In this document: piece by piece, positions 1 to 10,067 of the stretch
Layout: each line of letters opens with the position of its first letter
How positions within the stretch are numbered: the first letter of the stretch is position 1
DNA from: Hondaea fermentalgiana
Taxonomy: Eukaryota; Sar; Bigyra; Thraustochytrida; Thraustochytriidae
Length of the DNA: 64,000 nucleotides
Assembly (NCBI GenBank): GCA_014084085.1
Contig: NPFB01000076.1
Location: forward strand, 169,654 to 233,653
Direction: 5' to 3'
Notes under the pieces: model-generated
Told to the model about the DNA's origin: nothing
What the model saw: only the letters and a program-made list of their open reading frames with translations
Database searches by the model: none
Program-made: the position numbers and the translations under genes

Positions 1-51
<51 letters not shown>

Positions 52-52
52 T
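1..52. repeat. (CTTT)n microsatellite
   Basis: Thirteen perfect CTTT units start the window and grade into an imperfect C/T tract up to about 136. The same repeat abuts the assembly gap near 19.5 kb. It is not a telomeric repeat type. Confidence 0.97.
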
Positions 53-190
53 CCTTCTTTCCTTCGTCCTTTCTTTCTCTCCTTCCTTTTCTTCCTTCTA
101 TTCTTCTTCTTTTTTCCTTTTTTCCTTTTTTCCCTTCCTTCCTTCACATCAATCGCGGCAGTTCGCGCCGGGAATCGAGATTTACTCCTT

Positions 191-233
191 TCATTCATTC
201 ATTCATTCATTCATTCATTCATTCATTCATTCT
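191..233. repeat. (ATTC)n microsatellite
   Basis: About ten tandem ATTC units are seen directly. Shorter ATTC runs recur near 1285-1325. Confidence 0.95.
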
Positions 234-847
234 TATTTTTCACTCGCACTCTCTCTCTCTTGCGGTGCCCTCCGGGCTGCGGGGGAGGGGGACAATGGCG
301 CGGGGCGCTGCGGGGGTGTGGGATCCCGACCTTCCTTTCGAGTTTTTGTTTGCAAAGTTCCTTCTCCGTCCCTTCCTTCCTCCCTCTCTCCCTCCATCCG
401 TCCTGGCTGGCTGTGCTTCTTCTTTTTTCTTCTTTCTATTACCGTGGGAGGGAGGGGATGGCCGGCCATGTTTTTCCTTTTCGCCGTTGTTTTATGATCT
501 GAGAGGATCGCGATGCTTTTTGCAGTTAGTTTTTCTTTTCTCCGAGATGGAGATTGACGGCGGGCAGGCCAGGCCAGCCATTAGCCAGCCTTCGCCGGGC
601 GCGGCCATGGCCAGCCAGATCACAGCCTCGTTGATTCAGCGAGACGGCCATTGGCCGGGGGGCCTAGAGGGGCCAGCAAGCATGGAAGCGGGCGGTCTGC
701 CGTGGTGGTAGCGACGTATCAAAGGGAGCGAGCGGCGGCGGCTCATGACCGAGGAGGCCCAACTTATCTTGTCCCTTCTTCTTCATCATCGTCTTCTTCT
801 ACTCGAGTCCTGCCCATCGTAATTTAAAGAGCGGAAGTCAGCAGCCT

Positions 848-850
<3 letters not shown>

Positions 851-880
<30 letters not shown>

Positions 881-882
881 AC
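851..882. repeat. (CAGC)n microsatellite
   Basis: Tandem CAGC units seen directly. A related GCTG run lies near 4350-4375. Confidence 0.9.
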
Positions 883-2189
883 CTGTGAGTCGAGATGGAA
901 CGGAGCGGGCTCGACTAGACTAGATTGATCGATGAACGAGCGGCTCTCGCTTTACTCCCTCTTCTCCCGCCCCCGCTCCCTCTTGCTCCCCCTGCCGGTC
1001 TGTCAGTCTGTCGTCAGCCATGGCAGCCGGCGTAGGTCGAGGTTGGTAGATCGCGGCCGTGCGGTTGGTAGGTCAGTCGATGGTGATCCGTCTTGAAGCG
1101 ATCGAGCCCGAGGAGTTACTTCAAAAAGAGCTCGAGCTTCGGCTACGGCCCCAGGGCGGCCGGTTGCATGCCATTGCCGGGCAGTCAGAGCACAGCACTC
1201 CCCGCGTGCGTGGAATGCCTCTGCCGCGGTAGGCTTCGGGATCATTTATTCCACCGATCGTAGATGCTTCAAAGACGTAGAATTCATTCATTCACTTATT
1301 CTTTCATTCTTTCATTCATGCATTCACTGTCGATCGATGGTGGCGGGGCTTCTTGCTGTCAGTCATCTTTTTTCCTTTGTTGATTGGTTGCAGTCGCCTT
1401 GGTTGCTGCCAAATACTGGCAGCCAGACAGTGCCGGTGGACCTGCTCGGCTGCACGCGCCGGCTCGAGTGCTAGTAGCAGCGGTAGAGGCATCAAGCAAG
1501 CCCGAGCATGGCTTCCGAGCGTGTGGGAGGGGGGTGACTAGGCTTGGTAGGACGCGTCGATTCGCAGCGAGGCGAAGCACGGCATCCATCGCCTGGCGTA
1601 CACGCGCCCCCACCCCCCCCCTTTGCGCTCGTGGCTGACATGCATATCCGTCCATCCATTCCATTTCCATTTCATGGGCAGCGAGCGGTCACGGACGCGG
1701 AAAGGTCACGGTCATGGGCTGGCCCGCCCTTTGCTTCTTCTTTTCCTTTTGCCTTTTCCCTTGATTTCCTTTTCCTTTTCTTTTTCTTTTCAATCATGCC
1801 AGCAGACCGTGGTAGACGGGGACGCTGGCTTACTGTGGGGTCTTCTGCACGCGCTGCGTACTACTTTTACTAGCAGTAAGGCGCTACTAGACATCGACCA
1901 TCGCTGGGCCGTCCGCGCACGCCTCGCAACGCAACACTCGGTTGCTGCCTTTCGAGACGCTTCGCTCCTTTCGGTTGAAAACATGTCCGCTGCCACTGGC
2001 AAGATGGCTAGCGCCAGCGGCCGGCCGGCCACCCAATCGCGCGCGTTGCCATGTCGTTCTCCACCCTCGTCTCAGGGCGAACACGCAGCTAGCTGCCCGG
2101 GCCAGGGACCAGCGCGGAGCGGAGCTGGCTGCTCCTGTCATGCGCCGTCGTGGCTGCTGCGGTTGCAATTACTGTTGCTGCTGCCGCTG

Positions 2190-2220
<31 letters not shown>
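2190..2220. repeat. (CTG)n trinucleotide repeat
   Basis: A run of CTG/CCG triplets. It gives poly-Leu, poly-Ala or poly-Cys stretches in overlapping open frames on both strands, none of which I accept as genes. Confidence 0.9.
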
Positions 2221-2221
<1 letters not shown>

Positions 2222-5019
2222 ATGCCATGACATGACATTATCCGTGACGCCGAAGCGGTCCCGCGTCGCGGAGAACCCGCAGTGAACAAGGTGCGGGCGC
2301 CAAGGGAGGCTGGAAAGTGTGCAAACGTGTGTCGTCCCCTGTAGGCGGCGGGGCCATCCCGGCGGACCAGCCAGAGCCGAGCAGCCAGTTGGCAGCAGAG
2401 CAGAGTAGAGCCGTCCGCGTCGCCTGGCCCGGCCTGGCCTGGCCTGGTCTGGCCTCGCTCCGGTGGCGCCACGGGACGGCAAAGTGCGCGATGGTGAGGC
2501 GGAAGGCCGGGATGCAAGGGCCGGGAGGTAGACAGCGAGGTCGGAGGGGTTGCTCGCGCGGAGGGGGAGCGTCGTGCGTCACTCTCTCTTTTCCTCAGAA
2601 GCCGAGAGAGCGCTCGCTCCCTTTGAAAGGAGGAACGGTGCGTCCGCGCGTCGCGCAGCTGTGGAGCAATCTGCAGCTGTGGAGCAGGCAGTCTGCGGAA
2701 GGAAGCAAGGCAGAGGGGCATTTCGACCAAGTGTCAGGTTGAAGTGTGAGGTGTGGGCGCGCCATTTAAACCCCGCAGCGAAACCTTGCGCCCAGCCTCT
2801 GCTTCGTAAAGAAGCTGAGCGACACTCGGTTGGTCGTCAGGGGGGGGTGTGTGCACGACTTTCAAAATCTCGGGCGCGGGAAGCCGCGCGAAGGCGCAGC
2901 GCGCTCGTTCTCTTGGGCCCTGCGAGCGCGGCGCGGCAGCGGGCGCTGCGCCGAGGGCCGCCGATCGCGGCCTCGAGCGCGGCACGCGTCCCCGCGAGCG
3001 GGAGGTGTTTATGTGTGTGTATGTGTGCTGGGGCTGGCCGGGGGAGGTTAAAGGGAAAGTGCCTGGCGGCTCCCTGGCGCGTGCAGCGGTGCACGAAGAC
3101 GACACTCGAGGCCGGAAGTGAACCAACGATCGTGACGACGCCTCAGGCGAGGCTTGGGTGAGCGAGGCGTTCACCGTTCGCGGCGCATAGGGGTCCGTGC
3201 GCGAAGTGCGTCCCGACAAGGGGGATGATTGCGCGAAACGCTCGCACGGCGGCCCGGGCGCAGCAGGCAGGGCCGGTACGGCCGTGGTGAGCCTATCTCG
3301 AGAGTCGAGGCTGGGTATAGTACCAGTAAAAAATAAAAAAGTAAGCCCCGTGCCAGCACTAGCAGCAGCAGCAGAAGGCCCTCTTACTACAGGCAGGTCG
3401 CGCGACCTGCCAGCTGCCTGCCGCTGGCCGCGGAGTCGAGCACGCGACCACGGAGATCTCGGCAGTGAACGAACCAGACGCGACGTGAAGCGAGGCTGTC
3501 TGCGCGTGAAGCGTGCAGTGGACGCGGACGTGGACAAGGGGAGGAGCGATCCTACTAGGTCCTCGTCCGTCGACAGCCAGGCGGCTGGCCTCTTCTACTT
3601 GTTTCCCTGTGAGCGAGGCGAGGCCCGCAGCCGCGTGGGGTGCCGATCGCCGCCCCGCTGCCGGGCGTCAATCAAGTGCTGCCTCGGGACGCCTTTTGTG
3701 AAAACAGGCGAAGCCCAAGGCGAAGCCCAAGGTATTCACTGTCACTTCATCATGCAGGGGGGAGGCAAGGACCGAGGATAAATTCCACGGCCTCGGCGGA
3801 CACGACCCCAAGGTCGCATGTCGGTCGCGGCGGCAGCGATGTGGCGTTCCTGGAAAGAGTGAACCAACGAAGGAATGAATGATTGATTGATTGACAGTGA
3901 ATGAACGAAGGATTGCGGAAACCGCTGCCGCCGGCCGTAGTACTACTAGGCCTAGTCCGCCGAACAGTGGTCGCTGCGTGGCGCTGCGCTGCGCTGCGTT
4001 ACGACGCACACAAACTTGAGAGGGGGCACGCACGCGTGCGCCATATAAATTCCTGCGTGTTTTGCGCCACGGCTGGCCATCGCGCTGCCAAGGGGGACAA
4101 CGACGACGCGCCCCGGCGCAGCACACAGGGACCTGGCGGAGGAGGACCCGGCCTCGCTGCAGCTGTGGCTGCAGCGAGCGCTGTCGCGCGGAATAATGGG
4201 AAAGCAGCCGCGCACAACAAGACAGCACGAAGTCCCTCACTTCTAAGGTCCGAGCCGACGGGCTGCTTGGCGTGGCGCGGCAGGGCACGGCGCTGGCGGC
4301 TCGAGCGAAGCCGCAGTCTGGGCGGCTTCTCGGGGCTGGGCGCGTCGGCTGAGCTGGCTGGCTGGCTGGCTGGCCATCGCCGCGGCGTCAACGAGGTCGC
4401 CGAGTTTCACTCGTTCGCCATGGCCACCGGACTACTGTGTGGGCAAAGAAGTCGCCCCCCCCTGGTACGGTCGAAGCGCGCGAGCGGAATCCGAGAGCGA
4501 CGTGCCAAGCTCGCTCGCTCGCTGGATCTGGCTGCGCGTGAAGCAGAATAGTGTCAGAGCAATGAATGGCAGAGGCGAGGAAAGCAATCACGCGGCGGAG
4601 ACGACGAGCGAGCAAGCGCGTGAGCGTGGCTCATGATGAACGCGAGACTTCCTTCCGTCATGGGAAGCCCCCAAGTCGTCCTCCTCCATCGATGCATGAA
4701 CGACGCACGCGGGCAGCCCCCACGCAACACACCTGCTACAGCCGCTCCACACAGGACGCAGAAGTTCGTCGATCCTCGGTCCTCGATCCTCGATCCCTCG
4801 CTCGCTCAATGGTTGGTTGGTGGGTTGGGGGGGTCGGTCGCTTGGTTCGCTCATGGGCTCGTTCGTGGGTTCGTGCGAGGGTTGGTTCGTTCGTCGGCCG
4901 CGTGGCCCATGTGGGTTGACGGGAAGCGGGGCGAGGCGGCGCTGGCTCTGGCCCTGGCCCTGGCCCTGTGAACCAAACAGACCGCGCGGGCTCCAGCCGC
5001 CTCCCAGGCGCTGCGGAAA

Positions 5020-5083
5020 GCTAGCTTTCGGGCTAGCTTTCGGGCTATGCGAGGCTATGCGAGGCGAGGCGAGGCGAGGCGAG
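5020..5083. repeat. nested short tandem repeats
   Basis: Three repeats follow one another: ctagctttcggg (about two units), ctatgcgagg (two units), then GCGAG pentamers. The arrangement looks like slippage in non-coding DNA. Confidence 0.85.
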
Positions 5084-6239
5084 GGGCGTTCTCGCCGATC
5101 AAGCAGCCAGTCCAGGTCCGCAGGGGTATGTCGACCCTTTTTGGATTAGGCCTAAACCTCGTAGGCCTGCAGAGCCTGGTGAACACGAAACGAAAGATCG
5201 ACTTTAGGCCTACTCGTCCCTGACACAAGTTCCGTGATTTTCCGAAATGGGCCAGGAAGGAAGTAACGAAGTACTACAGGGCAAGAGTGCGTGCGACAAG
5301 GGCAAAAGTACTTGATGCAAGTCGTGTCGCGACTTGATAGCTCCAAGGCCATAGCGGCATGTGAGGGTGGTTCGAAGGATGAAGCGCTATAGGCCTACAC
5401 CGTGTCTAATGGATGCCATCAAAAAGATCGACTTGACCGCTCCATGGTTTACGTGAAGAGGGTGCGGTGCATGAATTTGAGAAAGGCGCCCGGCAAAATA
5501 TGTTGACCGACGACCGAAATTCGCGATGCGACGTAGGGCCGTGCTTGACAGAACGAGCCACAACATCTCGATTCGTTTCTCAATTGACTTGAAGTGTGTG
5601 ATGAACAGTGATTTGATCTGGCTCATCCAGACAATATTCATACCGACCACCTCGCATACGTGCGTCTTGCGCAGGGGAATCTTCTCTCAAAACAGCATGT
5701 GAGAAGGAAAAGCTTGTCAGACATTAGCCAGACGCAACAGATAAGGCAGACTTTGTTTTTTCGCCCAGACTTTTATAGGAATCAGCAAGAAATAACAAAG
5801 CACAGAGAAATGCCAGAAGTCGTGCTTAGCCACGATTCATGCCTCGATCTCACCAGCAAAAAAATCCTGCCAGACATGTCTGGTATTGAAGATTCTTGGC
5901 GCGATATAGGATTGTTCCAGGAATCAAGAGCGCCCAATGTCTGACCCCAATTCGAAGGATCCGAAGAATATTTAGCCTGTCCGGCTGAGACTGCTACAAG
6001 TGCTGCAAGTGCTGCTGATATTGCTATTGGCATTCTTTGGCGACGCGACGTTTTTCTTCGAACCAAGTACTCGTCAATGCGGGTCGAGTCCTGTGCTTGA
6101 AAGTCTTGCGGGTTTCGGGCCAGTTCCACAATCGTTCCGCGAAGGTTCCGCAGACAATTTGACTGGCACACCGACCGCGTTGAGATGAGACGAGTTCTAC
6201 GATACTGACGCCGAGACCGAGGCGTCGAAGCAGACCCGA

Positions 6240-7700
6240 ATGGAGGGAGCAGAGGCCAAGGCATCGCCACTCAGTGCCCCTGCAGGCGCTAACGTTGCGT
6301 GCAACGAAACCATGGAGAAGACAGCGCGCCAAGGCGACGAAAACCAACAACAAGCAGCACAGCAAGGATGGGTCTTGCGCCTTGATCGCGCCGACGTCGA
6401 CCGCGCCGCCTTCGACGCCTGGTACCCGATCTTTAGCCGGCGCAAAGGCGATAAAACGTCAAAGCAACACACCATCCGATCCCTTATTCTGCCCATTGAC
6501 GACGATTTTCTGGCATACCTGAACCAAGACGGAGTCGTGCTGCCCACCGTTCCCGAGGGCATGGACCTTGCCGTCGCAGATCCTCGCTACGTCGTCCCCG
6601 CACCAGAGGACACCTATGACAACTTTGGCGATGTTGATTGGGAAACTGACTCCTCGGCTGATGAGCTCGACGACGCCCAGGCTCCTTGCTTTCAGGCCCT
6701 GGAGGCCTCTCTCCGCGATGCTCTTGACGAACTCAAGGGGGAGGCCTTTGTCAAGCTCCGTTGGACGAGTCCTCAGGACGCAAGCTGGGTATGCGGCTCG
6801 CTACGTTGCTCGACGCCCGGTCACGTCTTTCTCTTGCTAAAGTCGTCCGATTTCATTCGCCACGATCTTGATCACGTTTACGATAATTGCTGGGACGCTA
6901 ACGATGCCAACGATGCCAACGGCGTAAAAACGGATACAAATGCAAACGCAGACGCAAAGGCAGCAGACGCAAATGCAGATACCGCTGCGGACGGAGTACA
7001 ATCGGGGCAAAGCGCCGCGGGAAATCTGCGGCTCGTGCTACGCCGCTGGAGCCACCTTAACCGCGCCATGGAGTTTCGCTGTTTCATTTATGGCCACGAA
7101 CTCATCGCCATTGCGCAACGCCATCCACATGATTTCTATGCTTACCTGCAGGAAGGCGAGCCTTTTCGTGCAAAAGTTCTCGATGCTATTACCTCGTTCT
7201 TCGACTCGGCTCAAGTCCCAGACCTGTATCCGGCGCCCAATTTTGTCATGGATGTCTATGTTGACCGCGAGGAAAGGGTCTGGATTGTTGACTTTGGCCC
7301 GCTCGCCACCTTTGTGCCCGAGGCAGAGATCTCCTCCTCGTCGCCAAACGTGGACTCCATCATGCGTTGTTCACAAAGTCTTGTATCTGTCCCGCCGCAT
7401 GAACTACTCAGCTGGCAAGATCTGCGACGCCTCATCTCCGTGGCAGAGCGCCAACAAGAGACCTCGGCAGAGACGGACGAGCATGCAGAGGCCAATGATA
7501 CTGATCAGTTCCCCGAGTTCCGCGTTGTCACTTCGCGTCGCGAAGCCGAGAGTTCTCGCGATGTGAAGCGGTCCCACTGTGTACCTATTGAGCTTGTAAA
7601 TGGCCAGCTCACGCCTGACATCGTCAAACAAGCTCAAGATCAGCTCGAGGCGATGAGTACCAAGAGCAAGACCTCTCCTCCTGAGGCGCCAAAGGAGTAA
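6240..7700 (+). CDS. CDC123: CDC123 family protein (eIF2 assembly chaperone)
   Basis: A 486-residue single-exon protein of the D123/CDC123 family. The family has an ATP-grasp-like fold and helps join eIF2 gamma to eIF2 alpha in the cytosol, so it is needed for translation initiation. Family blocks are visible: the N-terminal segment around 80-105 (LRSLILPIDDDFLAYL), FVKLRWTSPQDASWV from residue 170, the LLKSSDFIRHDL segment, RRWSHLNRAMEFRCFI from 268, and VDFGPLATF near 350. The last carries the acidic/glycine motif expected at the nucleotide site (Asp351). A low-complexity Asn/Asp/Ala insertion at about 219-256, encoded by AAY-GCA-GAY repeats, interrupts the fold between the second and third blocks and looks like slippage. 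The start is the first in-frame ATG, and the length is somewhat above the usual 330-400 because of the insertion and tails. The gene converges on the lipase maturation factor, 160 bp away. Confidence 0.93.
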   Translation: MEGAEAKASPLSAPAGANVACNETMEKTARQGDENQQQAAQQGWVLRLDRADVDRAAFDAWYPIFSRRKGDKTSKQHTIRSLILPIDDDFLAYLNQDGVVLPTVPEGMDLAVADPRYVVPAPEDTYDNFGDVDWETDSSADELDDAQAPCFQALEASLRDALDELKGEAFVKLRWTSPQDASWVCGSLRCSTPGHVFLLLKSSDFIRHDLDHVYDNCWDANDANDANGVKTDTNANADAKAADANADTAADGVQSGQSAAGNLRLVLRRWSHLNRAMEFRCFIYGHELIAIAQRHPHDFYAYLQEGEPFRAKVLDAITSFFDSAQVPDLYPAPNFVMDVYVDREERVWIVDFGPLATFVPEAEISSSSPNVDSIMRCSQSLVSVPPHELLSWQDLRRLISVAERQQETSAETDEHAEANDTDQFPEFRVVTSRREAESSRDVKRSHCVPIELVNGQLTPDIVKQAQDQLEAMSTKSKTSPPEAPKE

Positions 7701-7860
7701 GCAGCTGGTGATTTTTCTTCTTTGATGAGCATTCAAGGCAAGTCCGTCACTGCTTTGATATGCAAATGAAAAAACCTAAAGAAAAGTCGATCTTTTTCTG
7801 ACGTCTGCTCCAAGAAAAAGCAACAAAAAGCAAATGCTATTTGACGTTGAGCCTCACTAT

Positions 7861-9471
7861 TTAGAGCAACATGCCCACGCTGCGCAAGAAAGTCTCGATC
7901 TGCGGGTCATCGGCTGCGAGTTCTGGAAGATAAGCTTCTTGGTACGAGCGTGTCCACCAGTCGCTCGTATTCCAGGATTGCACAAACGCATACTTGAACT
8001 TGTCAACACGAATACGCTTTGGCGGCGGACCATGCGCAAATGGATCCTTTGCAAGAGCATGCGCGATGAGAGGGTCACCTTTAAGTAACTTGTAGATAAA
8101 GTGCACCAGCCAGGGGTGCTCTTGGTAGGTCTGCGATGCTGCAAACCACATCGCCCAATCGATCCGAAAATGATAAGGTGCAAGGACACATGGACGACGC
8201 GAAACGTCTCCTGGCTTGCAATGGAATTCATACTCGCGCCAGTCATCATCTCGATCTATTGATGGGCTTCCTGAAACGACGAGCTCGTATCGCTCACGAT
8301 TGATGGAGCCAAATGCACCATACGTATTTACGATCGCAAACGTGTTGTAAGAAGTGTTCATGCGTTGCGTTGGGCTCAAGAGGTTCTGAACCACAGGCAC
8401 ACTGAGAACGATCACCACACAGACCAGAAAACCATGCAAAATTATTCGGACAGACCATTCGCCACCTGGTCGCTCATTGGTCACTGCCTCTACGGGCTCC
8501 TCGACCAAGTCATTTGCGTCATCTTCCCCTCCTTCTCCTTCTTCTTTGCTCGACCTCTGCCATAGCTTCCGCCAGCCGCTTGGGGTCGTGAGAGTGCGCG
8601 CAAGAGCAAAAAAGGCGTCGTCAAAGCAAAATATGGCAGGTAGCATCGTAAGCACGTTCAGAAATCCATAATTCCCAGTCGTTTGAATGAGAACCATTTC
8701 AGAGGCTACAGCCAGCGCGCCGAGCATGCGCACCTCCCTTGAGAGTAGCATGGTCCACGGTACGCATATTTGCACGATGTGATTGAAGACAACCTCCATG
8801 ACATGCCAAGGAGCTGGAAACTGCGTATGAAAAAACCAGCTCAGCGGGTTCGGGACGCAAGTGGTTTCGTAGAAAAAAGTCATACAGGTAAAGTCGCGCC
8901 AGCACGTGTCGCCACGAAGCTTGATGAGCCCCGCTCCAATGTAAATGCGCATGAGTAGCCAGCGAAAGAGCCAAACGACAGAGCGAGGCGTCGTCAAGCC
9001 CTCCATGCGAAGTGACATAAAGGGGCAAAGAAAGATCGCAAGAAAACCCGTTTCTAAAAGCTGGATCTCCCACCCAAAGCTATACCATCCTTGACCTACA
9101 TTCGTCACGCTTCCGTACAGCACCCATAACGCCAGCATGATCGCCATGTTCGCTCGGCCAAAGAGAAGAGGCACCATCGCCAGGACTAAGCCTGTCGTTT
9201 CCACGCGAAGCAGCCATTCGTCAAACCTGTCTTCTGGGGCCAGCCACAGCAGCGTCGGTAGAGACGTGTACAGTTCGTGCTGCGCGAGCGGTCTTCCGTG
9301 CGCAGCCTCGAGGCGTCCCTTGACCTTGTGCAGGTACTTTGGCCCAGGGTTGAGTCCGTGCGAGCCAATCAGGAGGTCGTTCTGCTCGAGCGCCACCGCA
9401 AAGGCCAGCGCGTACACGAGCCCGAGGCCGCGCAGGAACACGCCCCGCGCCGTGTCGTACGTCGTCGTCAT
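7861..9471 (-). CDS. lipase maturation factor (LMF1/LMF2-like)
   Basis: About 536 residues, an ER multi-pass membrane protein of the lipase maturation factor family. In animals these proteins help homodimeric lipases fold in the ER; the protist substrate is unknown. The N-terminal TARGVFLRGLGLVYALAF and the following LLIGSHGLNPG loop are typical. Hydrophobic segments follow, then GWEIQLLETGFLAIFLCP and the block around RIYIGAGLIKLRGDTCW. The C-terminal half is the soluble domain, including a segment with REYEFHCKPGD and RIDWAMWFAA. I take the ATG at 9471 (MTTTYDTARG) because it places the first membrane helix directly after the start. An in-frame ATG at 9543 would add 24 polar residues. An acidic insertion (about SSKEEGEGGEDDAND) lies between membrane region and soluble domain. 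The gene is divergent from the formate-THF ligase. Confidence 0.9.
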   Translation of the reverse strand: MTTTYDTARGVFLRGLGLVYALAFAVALEQNDLLIGSHGLNPGPKYLHKVKGRLEAAHGRPLAQHELYTSLPTLLWLAPEDRFDEWLLRVETTGLVLAMVPLLFGRANMAIMLALWVLYGSVTNVGQGWYSFGWEIQLLETGFLAIFLCPFMSLRMEGLTTPRSVVWLFRWLLMRIYIGAGLIKLRGDTCWRDFTCMTFFYETTCVPNPLSWFFHTQFPAPWHVMEVVFNHIVQICVPWTMLLSREVRMLGALAVASEMVLIQTTGNYGFLNVLTMLPAIFCFDDAFFALARTLTTPSGWRKLWQRSSKEEGEGGEDDANDLVEEPVEAVTNERPGGEWSVRIILHGFLVCVVIVLSVPVVQNLLSPTQRMNTSYNTFAIVNTYGAFGSINRERYELVVSGSPSIDRDDDWREYEFHCKPGDVSRRPCVLAPYHFRIDWAMWFAASQTYQEHPWLVHFIYKLLKGDPLIAHALAKDPFAHGPPPKRIRVDKFKYAFVQSWNTSDWWTRSYQEAYLPELAADDPQIETFLRSVGMLL

Positions 9472-10067
9472 GGCGCTCGCGGTCTCTTCCGTTTGTCGAG
9501 ACCCAGCGGCCCTTGGCACGCCCCCCGTCTTGTCACTCACCATTACAGTCACAAGAAGCCGCCAGAAGCCCTACCGTGGCATAGCGAAGCGACGTTCCTC
9601 TTCAGGTTGCGGCGCGTCCAGACAGGCTCAGTGGCTCTTCCGCGAGAGCCACGGATCCGATCCGGCGGCAGCGGCGTGCAGGCATCGAAAACAGTAGCCC
9701 CCGCCAGCAGCAGGAGCACCACCAGCAACAACACCAGCACAACGAGCACCAACAACATCGCCAGCACCAGCTGCAGCACCAGCAACACCAGCACAAGCAG
9801 GCGCGCGACGAGGGTCCAGCCTGACTTTGCGCAACGCATATCTGAGCAACCCGTTTTCGCATACCTCCTTCGCCGCTTCTGCGGCTGCTTCATTCATGTC
9901 TGGCTCGGCAGGAAGATAGAGGTTGGTAGAACAGCGCCGCCCGTGCAGCAAAGCAGGCGAGAGCAGAAAAGCCGCAGTACCGAATCGGGAGCAGGGCCAG
10001 AGCCAGAAAGCGGGTGGCCGTGAGCGAGCGGGAGCGGGGCGAGCGTCGCGCGAGGAGCAGCAGCAAG
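9472..10067. promoter_or_regulatory. divergent intergenic region LMF / FTHFS
   Basis: A 596-bp region between divergent starts, presumably holding both promoters. It contains a CACCAGCAA-like imperfect repeat at about 9696-9800. That repeat creates an apparent Val/Leu- or Trp/Cys-rich frame on the minus strand, which I do not accept as a gene. Confidence 0.5.
9696..9800. repeat. imperfect ACCAGCA repeat tract
   Basis: Degenerate 9-12 base units (caccagcaa, caccaacaa, cagcaccag) are visible by eye in the shared upstream region. Confidence 0.8.

Larger units (their letters stand above)
1..6239. other. gene-poor 6.2-kb repeat-rich region
   Basis: I find no recognisable gene here on either strand. 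Open frames reach about 270 codons, but they are Arg/Ala/Ser/Pro-rich, overlap each other in several frames and show no family motif, as expected for GC-rich non-coding DNA. The first 140 bases are a pyrimidine tract. Simple repeats follow: ATTC, CAGC, CTG and GCTG. Up to about 5.1 kb the DNA is GC-rich; from about 5.15 to 6.2 kb it is visibly more AT-rich. A TATA-like string (ccatataaat) lies near 4040. Four copies of TAGGCCTA occur at 3947, 5147, 5205 and 5390. The stretch could be a long regulatory or lncRNA region, or a non-coding tract at a contig end. Confidence 0.6.

Noticed and set aside
1..136. possible telomere at the window start
   Set aside because: The repeat is CTTT, not TTAGGG/CCCTAA, and the same microsatellite occurs internally near 19.5 kb.
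2089..3537. several overlapping frames of 200-270 codons
   Set aside because: They overlap one another on both strands, contain simple-repeat translations (poly-Ala, poly-Leu) and match no family.
5362..5385. tRNA B-box-like ggttcga near 5370, and another near 6055 on the minus strand
   Set aside because: Neither has the closing CC of the T-arm, an A-box, or an acceptor stem. No tRNA is supported in the window.
9549..9893. Leu/Val-rich minus-strand frame that could look like a signal peptide or extra LMF exon
   Set aside because: The hydrophobic run is only the translation of an ACCAGCA repeat, and LMF already has a complete family N-terminus at 9471.
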